Source of the DNA: Zerene cesonia
Taxonomy: Eukaryota > Arthropoda > Insecta > Lepidoptera > Pieridae
Assembly: GCF_012273895.1 (NCBI RefSeq)
Contig: NC_052120.1
Span: 5,208,001 to 5,272,000 of the forward strand
DNA length: 64,000 nucleotides
Direction: 5' to 3'
The notes under the pieces were generated by a model, which ran no database searches, was not told the origin of the DNA, and saw only the letters and a list, made by a program, of their open reading frames with translations. The position numbers and the translations under genes are program-made. Position 1 is the stretch's first letter. Each line of letters begins with the position of its first letter. Of the stretch, positions 35,872 to 49,000 are shown piece by piece.

Positions 35872-37029
35872 TATATTTATATAAAAAAAAACAATTGCTA
35901 TAAAAATGCTTTTTGATTATGATTGATTATGATTGGATAGAAATTAGTAATTTGTTTAAATCTGTGCTACAATTTTCAAAAGTAAAGGTTCTAGTATCAT
36001 CACCCCTTGGATGTGGTTATTTTCTTCTTGTTGGCTTTAGTTGTATTTTGAGGTTAAGGATATAGAAACAATATATATTTTTTGTTTATAAATAATCAAT
36101 AAATAGAAAATTTATATTCATAAATTAGCTACGAACGACAGCCAACGTTTTCAATTACGACTGCGTCATTCCTAAAATTGACAGTTGACAATTGGGCCTG
36201 ATTGGCACAGAGTACAATATTATGTTCATTGTGGTATTACCTACTTTTTACAAAAATAATATTTTCACTATATTCATCGCAATAAAATTTTCAGGTACGA
36301 AGTAATAAAATTTTCTCCTTCGTATAATATCATTTAATTTTATAGTCTCAGGTTGTTACTTACAAGTAGGCAAAGAGAGTTAGTACTAGACTGTATAAAA
36401 AGGCAGTGCTGGCTTTTAAATCACAACCGCGTGGTTTTGTGTACTACGGCAGTGCAATAAGGTCAATTTTACAAGACACACTAAGATTTTGAATCGAATC
36501 GAATTTTCGTTACCTGTATCATGTGTGAAACATTGGCATAAACAATGAAAAGATCATTTCGTTAAATAACTATGCATTAATTAGATGTATTAAAAGAATC
36601 AACAAAATACCACTATATTTAAAATAATTCAAACATGACAATTAATCACTTCATTACAGTTTCCTCATTAAATTTACGTAATTACTGTAACTTCAATCTC
36701 ATTCGATCCTGTCGACATATCCCAAATAAATATTTTGCTCTCTGTGCAAATCAATTTAATGTTTGACAGTTGTCAATTTGGTAACTCGTTTGTCAAATGT
36801 CACTTCAACATATTTTGTAATTTTGTACCTGAAATTCTGAACTGTGAAAGAAGTAAAGTGTTAGAAGCCGCTACCATTTCGTTATTTATACTTTGTGAAG
36901 GCATCTTATCAAATTGATTATTCACATATAATGGTACAATGTTTCGTTTTAAGCAAGTAGTGTATTTTAATATTTACTGCTAAAAACAAAGTTTTTTAAT
37001 ATGAAAGTGCTACGTGTTTGTTAGTAAAC
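35872..37029. promoter_or_regulatory. Divergent promoter region of CCDC97 and ABCC10
   Basis: 1158 bases between the start codons. Near the CCDC97 side is TTGACAGTTGACAATTG (36178-36194). On the ABCC10 side is a perfect TGACA-N2-TGTCA (36764-36775) followed by two TGTCA half-sites (36791-36802). No TATA box was seen. The ABCC10 leader may contain a short upstream open frame (37001-37024). Confidence 0.5.
37001..37024 (+). other. Possible upstream open reading frame of ABCC10
   Basis: ATG AAA GTG CTA CGT GTT TGT TAG: seven codons ending five bases before the main ATG at 37030. It matters only if transcription starts upstream of 37001, which the sequence does not show. Confidence 0.35.
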
Positions 37030-40000
37030 ATGAGTGTATTTACAAATTTTTCATTGAAATGGGAAGATATGTGTGGCCCTTTGGGTCTTCATATATGGAA
37101 CGACACTACGAAGGACTTCGGGATATGTTTTCAAGAATTATTTTTACAGATACCCACCTATTGTTTATTAGCTATCATATCTGGTTATTACGTAGGGTAC
37201 AGAAGGGATTGGGTAATACGAGAAAAAGCACAAGAACGTGCTATTATGTTACGTAGTTTTGTAGTACTTGCCTTAATGTTGACTCCAATAGTGCAACTAT
37301 ATATATTTTTGACTACGAAAAACTTTGTTTTGTACCCCATTGATTATTTTACGGCGGGTGCATCCTGTTTATCATGGCTTGTACATTTTGGTTTTGTGCT
37401 AGCCCTAAAACACCGTTTGGGTCAAAGTTCTCGTGGGCCTTTGACTATTCTATTGTTATGGAGTGCAACATTAATACTAAGTATAATAGATTTACGAAGT
37501 ACTCTAATTAATGGAGATCCACCAGCATACAGCATCGCAACCCTGTGCTGTCATGCACTATACTTTTTAACTTTGTTACCTGCAAGTGATTCAAGACCAA
37601 CATTTTATTCTCCATGGCTTGTGGGATCACAACATTCTCATGTAAGTTTACATAAATTGTTATCATCATTTTTAGTTATCCCTTCATTACAATGTTTAAT
37701 AACAATATTTACCCATATCCAATTTTTAGAGTGAATATACTCCATTACTTCCACACATTGATGAAGGCATCTTAGGAACTGCTATGCAAGGTGCAAGTTG
37801 TTTTGCTAAACTTACATTTTCTTGGGTAGATCCTCTCCTAAAAAAAGGTACTTATTACATTTCATATTAATAAGTTTAACTGCAAAAAAATGACCATTTC
37901 AACATAATATTTCACATTTTAAGGTACAGAGAATAAATTATATGATCTGGATGAACTACATGATATTCCTGCTACATACAGGTGTTCATATGTTGGGGCT
38001 AGAATCGATAGGGCTCTTATTGGTAATGTAGACAATTTTCAACAATTTGCAGAAGTACCTCATGAACCATTCATAGGACCTGGGGGTAAGTTTATAAAAA
38101 CCTTTTTATCTAGAAAACCAAAAATTCTTCAAAATCATTTATTTCTGTATGGTGACACTAAATGCAAGCTCCCATTACTATACAGCAATAATCTAATGCA
38201 CATATTTAAGGTTATGGTGCAACTGGTGAAACTAGGCCTCAAGTGTCAACACCTGTGACACCTGTATCTAGAGTACTACTTCGGCCACTACGGCGTCAAA
38301 ATGTTTCCTTATTAAGAGCCCTTCATAAATGTTTCGCATTTCAATTCTATGGGATTGGTATACTGAAATTAGCATTTGACATGGCTGGATTTGCTGGACC
38401 TATCCTCCTTAATAAGTTGGTGAAATTTGTTGAAGACGAAAGTATTGATCAGCATTATGGGTATGACCGAATTTATTCTAATTTTTATTTAAGTTTCAGA
38501 ATTACACTTTGAGTGTTTGCAAAATATTTTATTCTATATTTGTTTTAGATACATTTATGCTTCATTACTGTTGGCGTCTGCACTAATTGCTGCATTTTGT
38601 AATGTGCATTTTAATTGGCTTATGACAATCATTGGAATAAAAATGAGAGGGGCCATAGTATCCACAATCCTCAGAAAAACTCTTAGTGTGACATCCACAG
38701 AACTTACAAATAAATTTAGTTTTGGGGAAATTACTAATTTCATGTCCACAGACACTGATAGGATTGTTAATTCATGTCCAAGTTTTCATGCTTTGTGGAG
38801 TATACCATTACAGGTAAAAATACGTTATTCATAAGTTATTAACGAAGCAGTGCAAATTGTAAGAAAATTAACCATTTAATTTTTAGTTTTATAGCATTGA
38901 AATGCTTTATAAATTAGTTTAACTATGTATTACTATTTCAGTTGGCTATAACTCTATTTCTTCTATATGATCAAGTCGGCGTATCCTTCTTGGCTGGTGT
39001 TGCGTTTTCTATAATTCTCATACCTATAAATAAATTGATCGCGAACAAAATCGGTAAATTAAGCACAGAAATGATGAAACATAAAGATACGCGTGTGAAT
39101 CTGATTTGCGATATGATAAGAGGAATTAGAGCCGTTAAAGCTCATGTATGGGAGGACTATTTTATTGACAGAGTATCTGGTAAGATTAATTTTTTCTATT
39201 TATATAGATAACTAGCAAACCCCGCGAACTCCGTTTCGCCGCCAGATGGNNNNNNNNNNNNNNNNNNNNNNNNNNNNNNNNNNNNNNNNNNNNNNNNNNN
39301 NNNNNNNNNNNNNNNNNNNNNNNNNNNNNNNNNNNNNNNNNNNNNNNNNGAAATCGGTTCGTGCGTTCTGGAGTTATAGCGTCAGGAAGGAAAACCCGAC
39401 TTATTTTTATATAGTAGATTGTTAAATTTCATGATAATATTTTAAGTTATCTTTCCTTCTATAATGTAATTTTAACATCTCACGATATCTTACGAAGTTC
39501 AAATATTTCGTCCACTGTCTAATATGAATATAAAGTTAATTTCGAGATCTATTTCTAAAATCATTTATATCTATGTTATGAACATAAGAGTGATCCCGAT
39601 CCGCTGAAAAGTCCAGGCCTATTTGCAGTTCGTAGCTTTTCGTATTTCTTATGAGTAAGAATGAACATATTTTTAAATAGTTTCTTTTTAGACGCTCGTA
39701 CTGAAGAACTACGATATCTCCGTGGTCGAAAGTATTTGGACGCTATATGCGTTGTACTTTGGGCAACAACCCCAGTATTAGTTGCAGCATTAACGCTGGG
39801 CACGCACGCACTGCGAGGGCAACCGCTCACTGCGCCTACTGTATGTGACATTTGTAATCCTTATAATTGTAAATGCGAAAGTGTGTTTTTTGGTCGTTAT
39901 TCATGAATTATTTTTATTAATTACCTCTGACCACTCGGACCAAGCATTTTGATTGTTGAGATAACCTTATTAATTTGAACCTTGAGAATTAAGATTGATT

Positions 40001-43000
40001 TTAGATTATCTAATGTCTTGTTTAGCATATTTTAATTTGATTCGAATTATGTAATGTTTACGCATTTGGCGACGTCATTAATTATTTCGACATTAATCTA
40101 CCATAAAGTAAAATGTGATTTGGTGAAAAATTGGCACTAGATATGTATAAATTAGAATTTTTATAGATGTACATAAAACTATTAATAACTGTCGTAACAT
40201 TTATGAATAATAATTTGACTCACTTATATAGGGATTCCCCTTGTAAATGAGACGATAGCTTTGAATGAATCGCTGATAACTAATTTAACTTATTACCTAC
40301 GTAATGCGCTTTGCAATGTTTACTGTAGTTCAAGATTGTAATAATTCATTTTATAAACATAAATAAGAAAAAATTGACAGTCATAATCTCATATTTATAC
40401 CTATACTACAGATAGACAAATGTTAACGAGTAACATGTCGTAACATGTCGAAGGCACATTCAAAGAATATTGAATTACATAATGCAATTACCCTGGTCAC
40501 TCAATTGTGTGCTTAGTGCTGACTTACACTTCTGGGTTTGGGAGTTCGCACGAATGTGAGTGACCGGCATTATAAGGGAACAGCTTGTTTACGCAGCGCT
40601 CATTGCTTAGTTGTTGTAAACAATTTATCCTTAGTAATTTTTAAAAATGTTCATTCATCCTTTAAATAAATTTACGTTTCTGTTATCAGGTATTTACAAC
40701 TGTCGCCTTAATCAATATGTTAATTGCACCTCTAAATGCTTTTCCTTGGGTTTTAAATGGACTTACTGAAGCATGGGTATCCATTAAGCGCATTCAAAAA
40801 CTTCTTGATGTAAGTATATAAAAATATATATAAACGCTTTAATGTCCAATCGTATAGTCCTAAACGTATCGAAACAATTTTGTTTTTTTAATTCTAGTTA
40901 AATGACATGGATCCCGAGCTATTTTACGGAAAACTCAATAAAAATTGCGACGAAGATAAAGTAATAATATTCAAAAATGCGACCTTTAAATGGACTAAAG
41001 CATCAAATAAAAGAAAGATACAAACGAAGCCCAAGAAAAATAAGGGGAAATCGAAAAAGAAATTGTCCAAACGTGTTACACAAAGGCGAGATTCGGTTTC
41101 TTCGACTGATCTTATTACAGAAGAGTTATTTATGTTAAAGGATATTTCCTTAGAAATAGGCCAAGAGGAATTTCTGGGTATAGCCGGACCAGTTGGCAGT
41201 GGAAAGACGTCACTGTTGCTTGCTATTATGGGTGATATGGTCAAATTTAGTGGCGAGATACAAGTTCCCGATAACTTAAACAGTATGTTTTCATATAAAA
41301 TGACTTTATATTTTTTCCATCTTAATAATTCCTAATGAATTAATGATAGATTAAATTGAGTATTTGTTTTTTTAGAAGATTACTAATTCAAAAAAGTAAG
41401 TGTTTATTACAAAATACAAGTTTGTCTAAGTGGGATAATAAGGGTTTATCAATAAATAAAAATGAATGGTGCTCGGAAAACCCCCGTCTAGACTAGGAAA
41501 ATCAAACCTAGGCTAACAATAATCCGCATTTAAATAGGTATTATAAGCGGCTTATGTGTAGGTAATATTGTGAGGCCGATATTTTTCTGACTTTCATACT
41601 TTCACGACTTTTTTTTAATTGAAAGAGTAATTCCGTTACATATTTATATAGCCACCGAGCAAGAATGGCAGGAATATGTACCCATCCTCCTATACAAAAA
41701 AAACTAGTAAAATTAATAGCAACACAACGAATTAGGTTTCGGTTACGCGTCCCAACAGCCGTGGATGGTCCGCGGCACGATTCGCGACAACATCCTATTC
41801 GGGAAGCCGTACGACGAGACCAAGTTCCGCGCGGTCGTGGACGCGTGCGCCCTCACAGGTATTACGCATATGAGATTTACCCACTTTATATCAGTTACAC
41901 ATTCTTTCGTTTGGCTGCAATTATATTAGGTTATGCGTTCATGTTTGTGTTAGTGGTGTTCTATAATGCATGAACATTGAACACGTTATGGCTTGCGCTT
42001 CATATACCTTATTCCATTCTGTATCTGTCACTCTCTAGGTGTTTTGTTTAGTATTCTAGATAAAATACCTATATCCTTCTAAAAAGCCTGATCATACATA
42101 ATAATTTAAAGTTATTTATTTTTAAAATGAAAGGGTTGAATTCATCAAAAAAACTTAATCGTTTCCTGTAAAAAATTTAAAACGTAAACATGTAACGTTC
42201 AGGTACAGATTCAAATCTTTAAAATTGACCTTATAAAGTTATTAAAGTAATTCCCATTGGGATTTGAATGAGAATGTTCTCATGACTGAAGTTCAATGAA
42301 AATTGAGGTATGCAAAAGTTTTGCATATACATATGAGATATGAAATACAACAACAAAAAGAAAAGGATAAATTTTACCTAATTTATAGAGGATCTCAACC
42401 AGCTGGGATGGAATGCGTATGTCGGCGAAGGGGGTTGTACGTTGAGCGGTGGCCAGCGTGCACGCATCGCTTTAGCACGCGCAGTCTATCAGGACAAACG
42501 AGGTATTACGATATCAATGTCTAAATAATGAAAAATCTTGTATTACTATTTTTATTCCTTTTTAGTAGATTTTTAATAACTGTAATCCATTATGTATATA
42601 TGTCATTAGAATCCTGCCTCTCAAATTCAAAAATGCAAAGTAATACAAACTTCATCGAGGTTATTGACGATAGTCAAGTGTCTCGGAATTTATCTACTTC
42701 ACAACCTTTTAGCCCGCGGCATCGCCTGTGTTATCAATGGAAAATCAATATAGTTCCGGATTACGTGGAATTAATGCAATATGTATCCTTTGTTCTTAGG
42801 CCTCAAACTTTATTTGTGCCAAATTTAATCTAAATCGCTTCAGTGGCTTAGGCGGGAAGAAGACACAGACAGAGAACCTCAGATACTTTCGCAATTATAA
42901 TATGAGTTGGGATTATTTAATACCAGCTGTAACCCGCGGCATCACTCGCGTGGTATCCGTACAAAAAGTAGGCTATGTGCTAATCCAGAGTATAATCTAT

Positions 43001-46000
43001 CTGTGTACTAAAATTTATAAGATGCGATTAGTTACTGTTTTCGCGTGATAGAGTTACAAACCCATCCATATTTATAAACTCCCGGGCTTATGATGTTAGT
43101 AGGATAACATAAGATACACCTACAAAAACAGTGCAAATTGTAACTCTACAAGAATAATTGATGAATGCTGTCTGTGTTAAATAAGGAGCAAAGTCCTATG
43201 TTTAATTGACTTGTTAATATTAAGACAAATGTAATAACTTTAATTGCCTGACGTCATGACCTCATCATAATTCTCAATACCTTTAAATCTTTACTAACGT
43301 ACTTCGTTACTTATGCTGAGCAATAATACTTTAGCAATTACTATGGTAATTCAGCTAGAGTCATGTCATTTTAAATATCAATTCAACCGTTTTTACACGC
43401 TTTTTATTAGCTTCACCTGTATGTTTGTTTGTATGTTTGTTTGTAACCGACTTCTTTGGGCGCGATTTTGACCCACTTTAAACGGCCAGATTTCGTTCAA
43501 ACTTTGTAGATTTATTGAGGACCGATGACAATACACTAATTTGATAAAATTATTCCATTTTTTAATTTGCAAAATATGATTTTTGTCAAAGCGTGTTTTT
43601 TAGTTTTTTTTTAACTATTGTTTATTGAGTAAATTAAAACATTATAAAGTGTAATTTCCAATACTTATAAATGGATTATGAATATTCTATTATTGAAAAC
43701 ACGGTAACGTTATATTGCAAAGGCGTAACGCGTTTTTTACCCACGCATCTAAATGAAAATGTCATATCATAATGAAATATGTATATTTGCGTGATTTTTG
43801 TACGATGAAATCAATTAACTAAGACTATACTATATAGTACTACCTAGAAAATTTTCCGTTAAACACCATGCATGTCGGGTAATTGAATCGTCTGGGGTTA
43901 CGTTTCTATGTAATCCTTTAAGTTGTGTTTTATCGCTTCATGTGTACAAACATTTTGAAAGGCTTCCAAGATTATGTTCGATATAAATAAATATCATTTA
44001 ATCAAGAATCAAATGTTTAAAACGTTCAGCTAAAATTATCAAGTATTATAATGCCGCCTAAATTATTTATACCCATTCATATAAATGAAATTGCAGTGTC
44101 TGTTTGTTATATTGAAATAACCGTTTTTTTTCTACGTACGGTACATACCAAAGTAACATTTTTTACAATTTTTGTCTGTTGATTGTTCCGGCTAATCTCG
44201 AAAACGAATGGGCCGAATTTGACGGGAATTTCACTGGCAGATAGCTGATGAAATGAGTAATAACTGGGTTACTTTTTTACAATATTTCCATAGGAAAATT
44301 GCGTTTCAAAACAAGAACTTTATTACCGAAGATTTACGCTGGTGTAACTGGGGGACGCATCTAGTTGAACAATCAATTTGTTAATACATACTTCGATGTT
44401 TATTTATGTTTTTCAGTGTATCTCTTGGACGACGTTCTATCGGGATTAGACTCGACAGTGGCTCAGCACATTATGCAGAAGTGTATTCTGGGCTTGTTAC
44501 GTCACACCGCGCGAATACTCGTGACCCACTCGCCGCGACACCTTGCGCGCACGCAACGGGTTGTTTTGTTAGAGGACGGATGCGTGCGTGCTGTCGGTAA
44601 AAATATGAAATATTTATTATCTGGAAAAGTTTTATGTTTGTTATGGATAATCCATAAAACTGCTTTATCGACTTTGAATTTATCGGGAATCGGTGAATTG
44701 ATTGATCAGTGCTAACTAAAACTAAATATTTTTGGGATGGCCGAAGGAAGGAGGGAGAGAATTATATTGTGAAATTTATTCACATTACATTTGATTAGTG
44801 TATTTTTTACTTATATGATAAAATAATCGCTTATCAGGTACACCGGAAACAGTATTAAATGAAATAGAGGAATTTTTACCAAGTGAGACAGAATCTATAG
44901 GAGAGGAATCACCGCCGCCAGCTGAGACACTGCCGAAAGAGATAGAAGATGACAATGTTAGCAGAAACAGCTTAGAAAATGATGTAAGTACTCGTAATAT
45001 TACCTGATATAATCGATATAATACTATAACAAGTACTTAAAAGACAGTAATTTGTATTATTTATATTGCTGCATTGATAACAAACAGCTAAACTCAAAAT
45101 CAAGCTCGGAAATTGTCCCAAGTTATAATATACTTTTGCGTCTTTTTGGTAGAGTTTTCAAATGAGCGATACAATAACGTTACTCCATAAAATTAGGTGT
45201 TAATTTAAAAGAAAATTTTATACAAGGCCGCTCGGATATTGTTTGACGAAATTAGGTGATTGTGAGTTTGGTTGTATGTAATGTACGACTAATATTATTT
45301 TTAAAAACTTATTAAATATCTTTCAAATCTGTTCTAGGAGACAATGTCAATAGGAACGGTAGGATGGTGGGTGATCGGAATGTATCTACGATCGGTTGGA
45401 TCATTTCTTGTACTTTGCATCATCATATCTCTAATATTGATGCAGCTATCGCAGAACTTCACATTCCTTTGGCTGACCTTCTGGATCAAGGACAGAACAA
45501 AAAATTCGACTACGTTGGAGATTGACAACTTTCACGAGAATACTACGGCGTTGGATCATGGTTTTAATGCTGTAGATCAATTCGTTCATACATTGCTCAA
45601 CGTGTCGTTATCAGTTATACACAATTTGGATGGTCACAGTAACATAACTAATACCGTGAAGCAGATACCACTAGTGGAACAGCAACCCCTAACTCTGCCC
45701 TTGACGTACACGGATAATTATTATTTGCTGATGTATTTCGCATTGGCGGGAATTAATTTGGTGTTTACAGTAATGAGAGCGTTCCTATTTGCGTACGGAG
45801 GCGTGAAGGCGGCATCGAAAATACATAAAGCTCTTTTAGAAATTATAGTCAAGGTATTTGATATTTTTATTCATAATAAGAAGCGTTTATTATAATATAA
45901 ATATATTGGTCTGTACGTTATAAGTGCCGTTCAAATATCTTCTATCAATTCGTGTGATAGCGGAAAATAATGATGTTAAATGTTTTAGGCAAATGTAAAA

Positions 46001-49000
46001 TTTTTCGACGTAACACCGACAGGACGAATAATAAATAGATTTTCTTCGGATACATACACAGCAGACGATTCCTTGCCATTTATATTAAATATTTTGTTGG
46101 CACAAGTATTTGCCCTCATAGGTACGTAAATAATGTTAATGTACTCCCGAATACTCACAATGCGATGAAATACATTCACAATATCTTTGTACGTTTTAGG
46201 TGCAATAGCAGTGACTATTTACGGTCTTCCATGGTTATTCGTCGGGATTATACCTATGTCCATTATTTACTATAGGTAAGAAGTTCTTAAACTTGATAAT
46301 GCATTTAATGTTTTTATCCGTTTTCTCCGTTTATATCCTAAAAAATTCCTCGTTCCTTGTTTTAAGTAGCATGTTATGTCTTAAATGTACTTTCATCTAT
46401 ATCATATATAAAATTTTATTTTAGTTTGAGAACAAATAATTGATAGAAAAATAAAATGAACATGCAATTAAACTGTTCAAACAATATAAATTTTAAACAG
46501 GAGGACAACAATTTTTATTTTGAAAAAATATTGTTAGACAACTACGACATTATTGTTTAACGTCTGACTGTTATGTAAAGCAATTAGCTGCTTAAGAAAG
46601 ATTAAAAAGCCGCTAACATACAAAAATATATAGAAAAAGAGTATTATGTTAAGATTATACGCTGTAATATGCTGCAGAAGTATTGCAATATAATAAATGT
46701 TAATTACTGTGTAGGTTGCAGGGACGTTATAGAATTACATCTCGTCAGTTAAAACGTCTCCAAAGCGTCGCGTTGTCACCGGTGTACGTACACTTTAACG
46801 ATACTCTTGAAGGTGGGGTTTATGAATTAATTTTCTCATTTGAATAAATTTTGCGTTATCATTATTATAGTATTTATTTTTGTTTTATTTCATTGTTTGG
46901 CAAAGATCTTTCGTAACTTATTCAACTCAAAATTTCTAGTTAAGTCATTATTTTGGAAATTGTGTCACATAATATAGACTATCCTCCTTCTTTTTTTTAT
47001 TCGTTAAAGTCTTAATTTATAAATAAACATATCATAATCGCGTATAGACAAACGCTCGAAAACCCCAAATAACGAGTTAACTGAGTTCCGTACGTGCGTC
47101 GTGCAGGTCAGACGTGCGTGCGCGGGCTGGGCGCGGTGGAGGCGTGGTGCGCGCGCGGCGAGGAGCTGGTGGAGCGCTGGCAGCGCGCGGCGCTATGCGG
47201 CGGCGCGGCGGCGCAGTGGCTCGCGCTGCGCCTGCAGGCCGCCGCCGCCGCCGCGCTCGCCGCCGCCGCGCTGCTGGCCGTGCTGCAGCGCGCCACGCAC
47301 GCGGCTAACCCGGGTAAACTTTACCTTATACATTAGGATATACGATCGCTTTTTGTGTAGCGGTGCTCGTGCTGGAGGACGCCACCCACACGGCCAACCT
47401 GGTAAATCTGGACCTTATATCTTTGAGAATACGATTAGTGTTTTAATGATTGGTGTTCGATTAGATGTATACCTTAGAATATACACTGATGGAAAGCCAC
47501 CGTGCTCCGGTGGATAATGAGTAATGTGTAAGAACCATATTTAATTTATTGTGTAAGGCCTCGGTCTGCTAGGATATAATTTAATTGAAGTTTAACAGTC
47601 TACTATAAGAGCGCTGGTAACAATTTTCATAGTTTATAGTCAATGCCGCATATTATTTATAATTTGTTTAAACTCCATTTAATAAAGTCTTCTAAGTAAT
47701 TACACAATCCACTGAAATTAATTATTTAACAGGTTTGGTTGGTCTTGCCATATCATACGCCTTATCCATGACGTCGATGCTCGGTGCTGTGCTGAATTCG
47801 TTCACAGAAACCGAACGAGAAATGATTGCTGTGGAGCGTCTCGGAGAATACATTCGACAAGTGAGTTCTTTATCAACCGACTTTATAATAAAGAGGAGGC
47901 TATAGAATTTTATTGTGTTTGATTTGACGCGAGTATTGTACATTTAGAAATTAAAGACTTTTTAACGGATTTCAAACGCGATTTATTCTTTATATTATTC
48001 CAGTCTCCCCGTGACCGCGCTCTCTGTAAAGTGTTCGAAACGTCGGGTTAATAATATAATGAATAAATCGCGATTAATATCCGTTAAAAAGTCTTTAAAT
48101 TCTAAAGAGTAAGTTATCCATTCGACCGTACTTTTTGTATTTATGACTGTATAAAATACATAGCATTTTTTTTACTGGGTGGGCCGATTTTTATGATTCG
48201 TTTTTTTTTTGCAAGCTGGTGTTTACCATGAGATCTCAATGTATTAATTTTTAAAAAGGGGTCTTTATCGGCCATAGTACAAATAAAAAATGTAATTTGT
48301 AATTCATAGTTTAATTTCTATCCTGATTAATAGGTTAAATGTGAAGAAATAGATGGGGATTTACCACCGTATGGCTGGCCGTCGCATGGAGTTGTGAGTT
48401 TTGAAGACGTCTATTTGAACTATAGGTAAGATTTCCTTTTTAAAAATTTCTAATATAATGTCAATTATCAGTATGTATTCTTTTTTTAATTTTTATTAGC
48501 TAAAGTTACGTATTTTATTCCTCGAAAATCTTTGCAATTTCTTCTATATGTGTTTACTGACATCATTTTTTGTTATTTTACGAACATATATCTTGCATTG
48601 TGTATTTATCTTTGAGTCTGAAATAAACAATTTATTATAGACATAGCCAAACTGACTCCTTTATTCATGTAACTTTAGTTGTCGACGTTTTGACAATATT
48701 TTATGCAATTTTTGTTGTTTTATTAAAAATGGTTATATTTATTCCTAAAGTAACATTGGATGCCGCCAAAAACGCATAAAACCTCAAAATCAATGGTATA
48801 ATATAGTTTATAAATTGTTATTATTATTGTCACTCAGCGAGAACGGCAGCAACGCGAGCGGGGCACTCCGTGGCGTGTCGTTCTGCAGCCACCCGGGCGA
48901 GCGGCTCGGCGTGGTGGGCCGCACGGGCGCGGGCAAGAGCTCGCTGCTGCGCGCGCTGCTGCGCCTCGCGCCCTGCTCCGGCGGCCGCGTGCTCATCGAC

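Noticed and set aside
47101..47517. Arg/Ala/Pro-rich frames over ABCC10 exon 18
   Set aside because: Out-of-frame readings of a GC-rich exon whose true frame matches the ABCC10 transmembrane domain and closes in phase.
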